From the NCBI GenBank assembly GCA_002633005.1, contig NMRA01000865.1, positions 16,749 through 66,002 of the forward strand: a stretch of DNA of 49,254 nt. Reading direction: 5' to 3'. The notes below the pieces were generated by a model. It had not been told where the DNA came from, made no database searches, and was given only the letters and a program-made list of their open reading frames with translations. Position 1 is the stretch's first letter. Every line of letters begins with the position of its first letter. Origin of the DNA: Phoronis australis (taxonomy: Eukaryota > Phoronida > Phoronidae). Below are positions 1 through 10,500 of this stretch, piece by piece. A program made the position numbers and the translations under genes.

Positions 1-249
1 TGTCAAGTGAATATTGGAACTTGTTTATCTTACTCCTCATACTTTTTATTTAAAAATCATCAATTTTGTTATATGTGTTAACACCAGTTTAGTGTTGCAG
101 AACTTTTCAATTCAATAGGACTGCAGACAAACAGTTGGCTCAAATCAAGTTGCCCATGACTTGATTAATGGCTTAGTGAACATATTGCACTCTGTTCACT
201 GGCAATATGGGCTTTTTGTTTTGGGATAAGTTAGAATATATGCCAGTTG

Positions 250-449
250 CATTTTTTTTTTGAGCTTTGGCAGCTGAAGTAACCAACCTGTCAACATTAA
301 CAGGTCAAAAAATACCACCCATTTTTAATGCATCACTTCTTACAGGAACGACCACCCATAATTTGAGTTTTTTTCTGAAGACCACCACCCATGAATTTTT
401 ATTTCTACTGCCGTCCCCCCCTCCCACATGGATTTTACTGGAACAGCCC
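250..449 (+). repeat. Truncated MITE end (family 1)
   Basis: The right part matches the right end of the complete element at 2795-3362. It has the same CACCCATAATTTTT-type internal repeats, then a C-rich tract, then CTGGAACAGCCC followed by TAA. The left terminal repeat is absent, so this is a 3' fragment. The short open frame at 267-452 is only this repeat read through. Confidence 0.55.
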
Positions 450-694
450 TAAATAAAAGTATTATTTTCTGATAGTAGAAGGTTTGTGGAATTTGATTTT
501 TGACTTAATAATACCAGTCTGCCATTTTAAAATATTAAAATTGAAATTGTCTTTTAAGTAATATTGAACAAAAAGGAAAGTACATCCTTAGCAAAACAAT
601 GTTTATCAGATAAAAGAAGGCCTGTTTTTGATAGCCCTCAATTTTGTGAAAGTGGAAAATGTTAGAACAATGCACTAAAAGCATAATTATCTAT

Positions 695-1132
695 CCCGGT
701 TGCATGATACAGTCCCAAATAGGGACTCAACTAAGTTCCCTAAATCTGCTACTAGTACATATTTGTGGGCTTTTGAAAACACTGATTGTCCTTTCTTATG
801 CTGTTTGAGTATCATTACTCAGCAAATTTTGGCTTTGATACAAATCGAGAGTGAACTCCACATTGAATTCTTGATATTATTGATTATAAGTACTGGAATC
901 TTTTCATGCAAAGCCCCAAATTTAAGAACTAAGTTCTTAATTATTTTGACTGAATTAAGGGCTCCATTTTTAGTTATATTGTTAGAAAATGTCATTGGTT
1001 AAAGAGGAGCTTATAATAAAGATGAAATTATAAAAATATTATTATATCTGTCAGTGAATTACGAAACAAATATGCAAAAGATTTAGTGAATTTATTTGAG
1101 TCCCTGTTTGGGACTGTTTTATACAATTGGGC
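695..1132 (+). repeat. MITE family 2, full copy
   Basis: The left end has ACAGTCCCAAATAGGGACTC just inside CCCGGTTGCATG. The right end has AGTCCCTGTTTGGGACTGT before a degenerate ATACAATTGGGC. These are inverted repeats of roughly 40 bp. A second copy lies in inverted internal orientation at about 43450-43866, and a truncated one at 20611-20830. There is no coding capacity, so it is a non-autonomous DNA transposon with unknown superfamily. Confidence 0.6.
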
Positions 1133-1294
1133 ACTGCTGAAAATTTCATCCTATCAGTTGTTACGAAGTTTAATAGCCAAATGTTGTCTTACATGTAACC
1201 TTTAATACAGATTTTACGTTGATATAGTAATGCCTTTGATGCAAGTTTTACTACATTCATTTATGCAAGGTCTTTTTATTGACATTTTTTTTAG

Positions 1295-4200
1295 AAGTCA
1301 CTGATGTTTCCACCAATTTGATCAGAAATCCAAATTTCGAGGTGACAGAAAATCACGTGCCAGTATTTTGGGAGCCATTCGGTAATGTGAAGTTCAAGGC
1401 AGGAGTGTTGCTTCACAATGGAACGGCATCTTGTCAAACATACCAACGACACGCACTGTGGAGTGGAGTGGGACAAAATCTCTTGTATGAAGTTAAATTA
1501 GGTAAACGGTGTTGTATATAATGTGGTAGGAACTTGTTAAATATGTATTGTCAGCGGTCTGTATGGGGTAGAGATAATATCTCTGGTTTGAAGTTAAATT
1601 TGTGTAAATAATGTTGGATAAAAAATTGGTTTTAACTTGTCATACACATTCAACAAAATACTGTGGGGAACAGAGTGGGACAGGATCTCTGAAGTTATAT
1701 TTCACAAAACTTTGTCTGATGGTAGCTTTGGTTTGGAACTTAAGAATGATAAAGCGTTATTTGGTGCTAGTTATCTTTTATGAAGAATGCACCATATTGT
1801 CCTAAATTAGTGGAATGTTGCGATAAATGCTACAGTTAACTGCAGAATGATTCGTGATTGGTATTGGGTGTTCTGATTTTTATTACTGTGCAGTATCATT
1901 GTGCAATATAACTGAGCAGTATTATTGTGCAGTATTATTTTGCAGTATTAACTGCTGTATTTCTGTGCAATAATAACTGTGCAGTGTTGATGTGCAACAT
2001 TACTGTGCAGTATTAGTGTACAGTATTGCTGTACAGTTAACAACTGTCCAGGACTTTTTCATTGACAATAAAAAATCCAGAGATAGTCAATAAACTGAAC
2101 ACAACAAAACGGGCTTGTTCAAGTGTGAACTTCCTTCAAATTCCGACGTGGTTATATAGTTGACTGTAGGCATTGACCTAGATAGGTATGGAAGTCCTGC
2201 CAGGGTACTGTCCTCAATACAGTGTTTGATCCTTGATCTACTGTACCTTGACAATGAAAAAACAAAACTCAGTACATATACAAAATGAAATCACCATGGA
2301 ATACAGGTACCATATATCAGTGCTCTCTCAGTAATCAATACTGTACTGTGATGATTTTGATTACATATGCTCCCAGTGACTGAATTTAGTTCATTTCATT
2401 TTTAGTGTTTGCTTTCAGGTGTAAATAAGTTGACTATTTATAAGCACTACCTATACAAAACACCTTTATATGACTCTCTAGAGATGACAAGAAGATACCC
2501 ATACCAAGCTTGGTTGTAATTAAAACCATGATTTAAACTATGTGGCTGTGAAATAGCATATTCATTTTTTCTTCAATTTCCAAAAGTATGATTTTGTATG
2601 AGATGTTAAAATTAATGCTTGAAGTATGTAATGTGAACACACAAAATCAAGTTTGTCACTCCTAGTAACCTTCATGGATTTCCCAACAAAAGACTGTTTT
2701 CTTAATTGAAGACCTTAAACAAGATAATGTTGACTTAGAAAACATGAAGTGTTTACCTGAAACTGCCTTCTTTTCATAGGCATACCTTCAGTAAGGGCTG
2801 TTCCAGTAAAATCTGTATGGGAGGGGGGGAAGGCACCTTTTTTGCACCCACCACCCATATTTTTCATTTATTTCTTCAGCCTACCACCCGTAATTTTTTA
2901 TAAGTTTGAAATGCAAACACCCGTAATTTTTTTTTTGTTCTTGTGGTTGACTGCACAGGTGCTTGAGTTTATCTGTTCCTCCATCACCACTAACGTCATT
3001 CATTACTAAGAAAACATACGTTTCTTATATATGGTTATTAGCCATCAAGAAATTCGAGCACCTGTGGTTAACTGGTGTTATGGGCATGCCGATGAGGAGA
3101 TCGGATAGAATGAAAAAGTCAGAGCTTTTTGCAAGTTGCATTTTTGTTTCAGTTTTTGGTTCTGTGCGGATTGTTTATAAAATTTACTAAAATTACCCAC
3201 CATCAAACATTTATGGCCCAATGAAACAACAACGACCTGTAAATTTTTATTTTTTGAAGTACGACCACCAGCCATTTTGAATTTAAATCAAACGCAACCA
3301 CCCATAAATTTTTATTTCAGTTGCCTTCCCCACCTCCCACACAGATTTTGCTGGAACAGCCCTAAAATGTATTAGCTGTTCTGCCAGTGTTAATTTTCCA
3401 ATAATTCAGCATTGACAATCAGATCAGTTTGTGCACTGACTTTTCACTACCTGCGACTCCAGATTTATCATTTATTTCAAAACCAATTGATTTAACATCA
3501 AGTCAACATTCTTGACTTGGAGGACCTTAAGTTTGAAATAACGAAGACATCACATTTACCTCACCTTTGAACTGTTATTTGTTCATTTAGTCTGAAAGGT
3601 TTGATAGCTTTATGGTGTGCTGGTGAATAAAATGATGTCAAACCTATAAGAAACACTCCATTATTTATAATAAAGCTATTGGTATTACTATGATTTCTGT
3701 TGTTACTATTTTCAAAATCATTATTATTTGTAGCGTTAATACTCCTACTGCCACTGCTACTCCTTTTAGTGTTATTGTTGTTGTTGTTGTTGTTGTTTTC
3801 TTATTATGTTTGTGGGATATTTTGCATCGGAATATTTGTTGCGATGTATTCAAAGTAACTTGAATAAATAGTTTTTCTTAATTACTTTAGGTTGTTTCCC
3901 TCAAACTTGACATGTGGCTCCTATCTCTGTCTTCCTACAGGTCACCGGTACAAGTTTTCTGCAGTGGTACGCCTAACAGATGATAATGAGTCATCTGAGA
4001 AACATCGCATATGCTGTACATTGAAGTTAAAATTGCAGAACGAAAAAGACGAGCGATACCAATTATTTGCACTTGTAGAGTAAGTAAGATTGAAATTCCA
4101 CTATGTTCTTAAATCCCTCAAGAGATGTAGATGGTGCTGACTGTTGTCCACCAAATATTCTATTACAAATCCTTTTCATTATGTCACCGTTATACTGAGA

Positions 4201-4585
4201 AACAGCCAATTGGAATGGTATCTTTAAGGAAGAGAAGTGTTTTGTTTGTTTTAAAAACTTGATGATGATAGACTTTTTAAAGTCAGGTTACTTGGAACAA
4301 AGTTTCCCCATTTTGATAATTATTGTAATTACTTTTCTAACACATTTGCTAACCAGACGTAGTAAAGGTCGTGAACTGTTACTCAACCTTTTAACCTCAT
4401 CAACAGCAATGTAACTTCTGCTGATTGGTCGGAACTCAAAGGTCAACTGAACATGCCCTTGGGAGCAGACGGCTCACTCCTGGAAACTGCCTTCATATAC
4501 TTTGATGGTCCTCCACATGATGTCAACTTTGTCATTGCTTCTGTCTGCCTTCATGATGTGACTCCACCTGGTGTCAGACAGCGGT
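1295..4585 (+). CDS. CBM4_9 module (exons 1-3 of the fusion gene)
   Basis: The module opens with NLIRNPNFE (residues 6-14), the hallmark start of CBM4_9 modules. It continues with W and G residues in FWEPFGNV, a segment TYQRHALWSGVGQNL matching the family's R-T-A-x-W-x-G-x-x-Q block, then GHRYKFSAVVRL and DWSELKGQLNMPLGA. It ends in AFIYFDGPPHDVNFVIASVCL, broken by spacing typical of the family's final strands. N-glycosylation sequons occur at HNGT, NES, NVT and just after at NTT, but these matter only if the protein is secreted. Both ends of the module are phase-1 introns, so it is a symmetric exon-shuffling unit. The fold assignment is strong. The sugar bound cannot be read from sequence. 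Confidence 0.8.
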
Positions 4586-7555
4586 GTAAGTATACTGTTA
4601 AAGCCTATCTTGAACCAGAACACCTGTAAATTTAGTTTGTACAGAATGTTAAAAGCATTGCTTTGGGTCTACTATAGTGCCATAAATTGCAAAATGTAAC
4701 GAAATGTTAGGCATATTGGCTTGCTTTTGTCTACGTCACCTCGAGAACCACCTTTTAATTCAAACAGCTGCGAATAACAGTGGTGTTCTATTCAGACCCC
4801 TATTCGATACAACTGTTATAGGCCTTTTGCTGTTTGTGCTGGGATCTTGCAGTGACACAACATGGCACCTAAAGGCAGCTTCACTTATCATTTGCGGGCT
4901 TACATTTGTGCGATTGAACTTGCGTTTTCTTATTATACTAAGGCTTTTCTAGGACTATCTGGTTAGTCCAATATATCTAAAATAACAGAATTTCATTGAC
5001 GTTAGGTTTTAACTGATCAGTAAGAATTTGGCTACATCTGAATCACTTTTTAGTCATTCATGAAGTGTGGTTTTACGTCAAAACCGAGGCATCGTGGGTT
5101 TGCATGTTGTAACAGTCATATTTTCATGGCTTAAATGACAGTAATGTGGATGGCTCTTAAAGTGGTTCGGTGCCCTCAATCAGTGTGCTCTCAAGAGACA
5201 AGCGGTGAGATACGTGAGTCATTCTAAGAGCATCATCAGGTACCATTACATGCAGTTATGTCAACGATTGCCAGGATAAATCTATGCTCCCACAGAAATT
5301 ATGTTCGCAAACTGTTCTACCAGTATTTTACGACCAGGCCACATGGAAATGAAAATAGCGCATGGGTTGTGCTTTCTGTTTTTTTACAATCCAGCTTCAT
5401 ATTGGCCTTATAGCTTTGATAAAATCTGATTCAGAAGTGGTAGTTTACAAATACTACTTTGACATACTCTTAAACTTCATTCCATACAATCAAGACCTAC
5501 TCTGTCTATTTCAGAGGTTATCTTTGTGTAGTGATCTCTGCATTCAGACTGCCCAACTTACAGGCCTACATGCACCTTCATATAATCCTACAGACCAGCA
5601 TTGTAAAAAAATACAGATTTTCAGATACGGTGGTGCTGTTTATGCTAACTTTTTCCTATCCTTTTGTTGTAGTGGAGGCGAACGAAATAATGAGAAAAAA
5701 CACTACGAAGTCGTGCACAGATACTTTGAAGCCTGCTGAGTCATACCCAGTTGTCTATTTGTCGTACCACCAGTCAGCACAGAACAGGGTAAGCTCGAGA
5801 TGTGACTGGTGCAATTGTTTTAAAGATTTTGAGCTATTATCACTTATGCCGTTTTGCAATATAGACATCTACTTTATGCCTAAATTCAAAACGTGCAGAG
5901 AACAAGTGAATGATTTATGCAGATGCACACAGATTGCCTTGGACTCAAAAATTGGATGTTGTGTTCAAATTCAGAAGCGAATGTCAAAAGTTTTTGGACT
6001 GACAAAACGACCCACAATTCCCCATCATGACAGTTCGAAGAGAGTTGAGTTCCTTGTCAGAGTAGTCTCCCATGATGACCGAGAATGAAGGGGAATTAAA
6101 GGGAAAGTTAGTAAGGTGACTAAACTATTCTGCAATTAGAATTTTGCTGCGGCTAGTGGTCATAACTAGTCATTTTTGTGGTTTAAGGAACTGGCCACTT
6201 TGACGGGAAACTGGTCTGATTACTTTCATTGTGAGGAAACGGTGTGGCTCAGTGGTTAGACCTCTGAACTCCCGCATGGGAGACCTGGGTTCAAATCCTG
6301 GCTTCACTCGTCTGGCTGACATTCGAGCATTGCACAAAGATGTCTCCTGTTCCTCTGAGCTCGGTCTTGCTTGTGAATGTGTTCAAGGGAGTGAATGAGA
6401 ACCTGGATATAATGCGAATGGGATTTCCGGGGCTGTGCTCATATTTATGTTCATCTGTCATGTACTGTAAGTTGAGGTTAGATGTTTGAAAGCAGTTTTC
6501 TTTGCCAGTGGCATTGTTGATACCATAAACTTGTGAAGGATAAACCCCAGATACAATTGATAAGTACAGTAATCTGGTTGTGTTGACCAGGTGGAGGAAA
6601 TGAAAAAGCGACTGGTTCATGCTGGAGTGAGAGTGATAGATGTCCATCGTACACGGAGTGGACAAGACCTGACAAGTGCCATTGGAGATGGGATAGAAAA
6701 GGCCAAGGTGAGGATCAAGTTGTAAAGAAATATTGTGCACAATATTTGATTATTAGTTTTGTTGCTGAAACTGTTTAATTTCAGTATCAGTTTTAGGTCA
6801 GTAGAGCCCCTCCGTGGTTACTTTCAAATTCGTATCTGGGATTCTGATACACAAGTCCTGTGAGTTTACTGAATTACAAAACAATATTTTAAAGTTGTTT
6901 TGTTTCTTTTAAAAATGTTTCTGTTCCCAAACGTTAGCATAAGTGTGATGCCTTTAAAAAGTTAGAAATACCTGTCCATTATGACATAAATATGCTGGCT
7001 GCAATAAACTTCATTTGACAACTTTGAGTGAATGTTTTTGTTGTTGCATTGTATGCTTGAATTTCATTAAGAAGTTGTTTTTAATGTCCATTATTTTGTG
7101 AAAAGTTACAGACTTTAGGTGCATCCATCAGCAACCAGGGTTAACACAAGTTTTGTTCTTCAAGTTTTGATTATTCTACCAGTTTATTTAACAACTTAAG
7201 AAGGAATCTATATTTTGTCTTTTGTCCTATTTTGCTATTTTTCATTTTTTTTATTTGAAAAAATGTAATACTGGCTTTACATTTTCCAATCATATTTCCG
7301 AAATAACCATTTTAGGTCGTTATCAGTTGTGTAACAGGGAAACATTGCACAGATGAGATTCACCAAGGGGAGATAACTCTTGCTCACCTGCAACAAGTGC
7401 CAATATGCCCAGTATTGCTGGAACCAATGTCATGGCCACCCAAGTGTTCAGTTATGAAGATTTACGAGAAACTGCGCTTCCTGGACTTTGCTACGCAACA
7501 CAGCATTACGCAAGAAATGCTAGAAAGGTTACTCGCTGGTATAAAAAGTGCATAG
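1295..7555 (+). CDS. CBM4_9-TIR fusion protein (3' part of gene, six exons)
   Basis: Exons are 1295-1501, 3941-4079, 4407-4585, 5673-5788, 6591-6707 and 7316-7555. Each is bounded by AG and GT, with intron phases 1 (upstream), 1, 2, 1, 0, 0. They join without a stop into 331 residues ending at TAG 7553-7555. The first exon starts mid-codon, so the N-terminus lies outside the window. Residues about 1-170 form a jelly-roll carbohydrate-binding module of the CBM4_9 kind found on animal and bacterial GH10 xylanases. Residues about 199-331 form a TIR domain, an NAD-handling or signalling module. No transmembrane segment or signal peptide is visible between the two. I infer a sugar- or glycan-sensing protein whose TIR signals or cleaves NAD+. 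Upstream exons could add a catalytic domain or further CBMs. The exon joins are well supported by phase. The function is inference. Confidence 0.8.
1885..2040. repeat. Degenerate 12-15 bp tandem array (TGTGCAGTATTA-like)
   Basis: About ten imperfect units of the type CTGTGCAGTATTA follow one another, varying in length and sequence (TGTGCAATATAA, GAGCAGTATTAT, TGTACAGTATTG). It lies inside an intron and has no coding role. Confidence 0.6.
2795..3362 (+). mobile_element. MITE family 1, complete, PIF/Harbinger-like
   Basis: The left end is GGGCTGTTCCAGTAAAATCT and the right end is its near-perfect complement (AGATTTTGCTGGAACAGCCC). The inverted repeats are about 30 bp including the adjoining G/C-rich tract. 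Both ends are flanked by TAA, a target duplication typical of PIF/Harbinger. The interior is built of ACCACCCATAATTTTT-like subrepeats and encodes nothing. The superfamily call rests only on TAA and the short GGGC terminus. Confidence 0.65.
3774..3796. repeat. (TTG)n microsatellite
   Basis: Seven to eight tandem GTT units within the first visible intron. Confidence 0.8.
4586..5672 (+). other. Intron between CBM and TIR coding exons
   Basis: The donor GTAAGT at 4586 follows CGG-T, and the acceptor is TTGTTGTAG at 5672. The split codon becomes TTG (Leu), keeping the frame from the CBM into the TIR. This intron is the join that makes the fusion. I see no additional exon, such as a membrane-segment exon, inside it. 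Confidence 0.6.
5673..7555 (+). CDS. TIR domain (exons 4-6 of the fusion gene)
   Basis: Strand A is VVYLSYH (residues 201-207), with the Ser-Tyr of TIR_2-type domains. Helix and strand B follow in exon 5 (VEEMKKRLVHAGVRVIDV). Next come SGQDLTSAIGDGIEKAK, then VVISCVTGKHC, EIHQGEITLA, and VPICPVLLEPMSWPP, the usual closing strand of invertebrate TIR_2 proteins. Glu271 in GEITLA aligns with the catalytic glutamate of SARM1-like TIRs (WVHKEI), so NADase activity is possible. The final 240-nt exon carries this glutamate and is the part copied at 23705 and 24500. I did not spot a canonical AATAAA in the 2 kb after the stop, so the 3' end is undefined. Confidence 0.78.
5789..6590 (+). other. Phase-0 intron in the TIR coding region
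   Basis: The donor GTAAGC follows AGG (5788), and the acceptor TTGACCAG precedes GTG-GAG-GAA at 6591. The second half is mostly a tRNA-derived SINE. Confidence 0.65.
6241..6540 (+). mobile_element. tRNA-derived SINE
   Basis: An A box TGGCTCAGTGG at about 6245-6255 and a B box GGTTCAAATCC at 6288-6298 are spaced as in a tRNA. No clean cloverleaf with a CCA-proximal acceptor stem forms, and a non-tRNA body follows. This is an internal-promoter SINE head in sense orientation in the TIR intron. The 3' limit is approximate. Confidence 0.6.
6708..7315 (+). other. Last intron of the fusion gene, with an internal polyadenylation signal
   Basis: The donor is AAG|GTGAGG and the acceptor TTTTAG|GTC. 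If unspliced, the frame runs only five codons past AAG before TAA, giving a TIR cut before the candidate catalytic glutamate. An AATAAA at 7003-7008 is followed by a GT-rich stretch. The left breakpoint of the large duplication lies at this donor site. Confidence 0.6.
7003..7008 (+). promoter_or_regulatory. Candidate intronic polyadenylation signal AATAAA
   Basis: A canonical hexamer is followed within 20-50 nt by a T/G-rich element (TGAATGTTTTTGTTGTTGCA). It is conserved in the duplicated introns near 23387 and 24239. Use would end the transcript before the last TIR exon. No expression evidence is available here. Confidence 0.35.
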
Positions 7556-10500
7556 ACCAGTGATGCATTCTGTAACACTACATCAGACACTCAGGCGACA
7601 CCTGTTGTGAGAAATTTCAGTTGTGGAACAGAAACTGTGAATTTTCTCCCATAATGCAACATTTCAGCCTTGTGGTTCAGTCACTTCAGTGGCGGCCATT
7701 TTGCTAGTCTATGTTTAGGTCTCAAGCTTACTTTGTAAAACACTCGTATGATTTTACATGATCTTTCTCTACGGAATGTTCCATAACATTCTGCCACTAG
7801 TAGAACATTCCTTGTGTAGAGGCTGATGTCGTAAAAAAATTATGAATAGGCTCAGAATGTGTGACATCACCTCAATGGGACGTCTTCCATCTTGGTTCTC
7901 ATTGTTATCATCGATTTGGTTAATACGGTATCCTGAATGGTTCACAAATGCTGTACCCAAGTTGAAAAATTCTTTCAGTAAAATCAAATTTTGCCTATTT
8001 TGCCTAAGCTGTTCGGAATTTTTGATTATTCGTTTAGTTCGGGTTTTATGCCAAATTAATTCGCAAAACACAAAGCATTTTTTAAAAAAAACAGTGGTAC
8101 GCAAAAACTAGGCATTTTAAAGCAAAATCAACAACGTTTTTGAGACATAATGTAAAGTTTTCATTTAAAAAGTTTTTAGTAAAATCGGCTGAGGAGTTAT
8201 TTTGCTATGAATGTAGTTTTCTTCCACATGAAAAATTGACTTGGGAAACATGGTTACATGACAATAATGAAGATGCAATAGTAAAAAGCATATTTTTATT
8301 ACCCTCTATCTTTCTCGTTTCAGAAAATATATACTTTTAATGATTGACAAAGCATAGTTTTTTTTTGATATTTGACTTTAAATTGAAGTCGTTTATTAAA
8401 GTCCTAGATAACTTCAATCTACGTCATTTTATAATAATAATAATGGGAGTGTGACATAATCACCGTCTTTCGTTTACCGTGGCTGCATTCCATAGAGCAA
8501 GTTACTTGCAAAAAAATTGTGTTCATACAAGAGCAGGCAGGACAATTCCAGTGAAACAGTGAGGAAGTGCAGAGGACGAGCATAGTGCGTGCCGATGAAG
8601 TGATTGGTTAGCGAGGTTAAAACGTAGCATTATGAAACAAAATTCACTGTTTTCATTCCATAAGTGAGGACGTCGGCACAAGTAACTTGTGAGTGTCTTG
8701 CATCTTTCAACATAGCCCAAAAGTTGTGGCACATTAATTTTGAAGGCATGGTGGGTCTCCTCTTTATACTGGGTGATGTAGAACACGCTTTTGAGTGAAC
8801 AAGTTATATGAAATTGCTTCCAAATATTTTAGTTGGAATGTTGGTCCATAAAGGTTCAGTGTACACTTGGCGTTGCTTTGCAAGAGCATTATGTTTCGTT
8901 AATGCGTTAGATTTAATCTGATTGTAACTGCTAATGTGCTCTATATTCTGTTATTATCGTTGATGATTTATGGGTAAACAGGGATTTTTTCTTGTACTAT
9001 TTTTAATAACATTTATAGGAGATGTGATTTTGGTGCCACTGTCTTGCTTTTCTGGCATATTGTTGCTTTTGTGTCCCAAAAATGTATTTTTGTGATTATT
9101 GTTGGATGGGTTAGACTTTTCAAAGTTATTACATTTGACCAGAGCTGTAAAACAACATACTGTATAGTGTTTTTGTGATTTTGTTACAAGTTGTCAGTTA
9201 TCGTGGTGATTTGCCAGACATTTGCTGAAATCAATGTCAGTGTCTTTACTATTTAAATAGGCTTAAAGTACTATGAACATGTGGGATTTGACCGTAGAGT
9301 GTTCAGCTGCTGCTGCTGCTTTAGTGGGTTCGATTCCGCGCCACTTCTAATTACTGTAAAGTTTACGTTTCTTGCTGAGAATGTGCCTTTAAGTGGTCAG
9401 TTATTTGGCACTGACAGGCATACTTGCACACACCGCTGCATGCATACTATATAATGCTGTGTAAAGGAACTGGGACTCCTGTTATCAAAGTTTTAGCTAA
9501 GACGTCGAAGTGTTTTATGAAAGTAACTTATGACTTTAGACTGAATACTGGTCCTTAAAATTACCACTTCACAACTGCTGACGTCTTGTTTCAGTATAAC
9601 AAGGAAACAAAAAGTTGTTGTAAACTTGATCACATCTCTATAATCACACTTTACCAACCATTTTCATAAACCTGTTCCAATGAAGTGAGTGGCAGTGAAA
9701 GCCAAGGATTAAGACTGTTTATTAATGATTAAAAGGACCTTAAGTCGACAGACTATCAGTGCTGTCTTTGAGGTTTGAACCCTTGGTCACTTCGTTGGGA
9801 GGCACACGTTCTATTGCTAATTAAAAACTTCATTGTTTGCTGAAAAGGATCGCAATTGTTGTGGATGTTATATCTGGGTTTTACAAGAGTATCGGTGACA
9901 TTTTGCCCTTTTTGGGCACTTGCATATATTCATGTATATTTATATGTATTCTAATTGTATTATTTCTTTACTATTTTTAATTTGCTTTAGCATTTATTTT
10001 AATTTGAAAATTTACCAGGGTAGTCTATCTATTAAGCATTTAGCACTATTTATTAACGCACTGTGTTTCTACGCATTTTAATATACAAAAACAAGTAATA
10101 TACATGATTGTAATTCATTTCTTCCATATTTTGTAAAGTTTACTGGTTTTTGAGGCTGAGATTCCATTTTGGCTGTACTTTAAGAGGTATGTGTTTTAAT
10201 TTTTCTTGTCAGTAATATTTAAATGGCATTTCTTTAGGTAGTTGTAATTTTCTATATGCTATACCAAAATTTTGCAATTGTAATAAAATTTTGCAAATTT
10301 TGTATTGGTTCTTTAATTTATATGATTATGTTCACCCTACATATATTCAAACATGTTTTGAAATCTTGAGCTCTGAGCCATATTTATAATTTTGAGCCAT
10401 GTTTGACAAGCCTGGTCTGTTTTACCCAAAGACAAATGATTTCTACAGTGTTGTATAATGGCAGGCCTTATTATTTTTCAGTATGTCTGTGATAGTGACA

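Larger units (their letters stand above)
1..1294. other. Upstream intron or flank of the CBM-TIR gene, no exon recognised
   Basis: This stretch precedes the first recognisable exon. That exon begins mid-codon (phase 1), so the gene must have further exons upstream, and this DNA is probably intron. I see no CBM, TIR or signal-peptide coding segment here. It holds one solo MITE end (about 250-449) and one full MITE (695-1132), listed separately. The remainder is AT-rich with no feature I can support. Confidence 0.5.
1502..3940 (+). other. First visible intron of the fusion gene
   Basis: The donor is g|GTAAAC at 1501/1502 and the acceptor is TTCCTACAG at 3940. The intron holds a degenerate short tandem array (1885-2040), a complete MITE (2795-3362) and a TTG/GTT microsatellite (3774-3796). 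I see no other exon in it. Confidence 0.7.

Noticed and set aside
6241-6312. A functional tRNA gene on the plus strand
   Set aside because: A and B boxes are present, but the acceptor and anticodon stems do not pair cleanly and a SINE body follows, so I call a tRNA-derived SINE.
6291-6740. A 149-codon minus-strand frame
   Set aside because: It is antisense to the TIR exon at 6591-6707 and a SINE, and the plus-strand TIR match explains the constraint.
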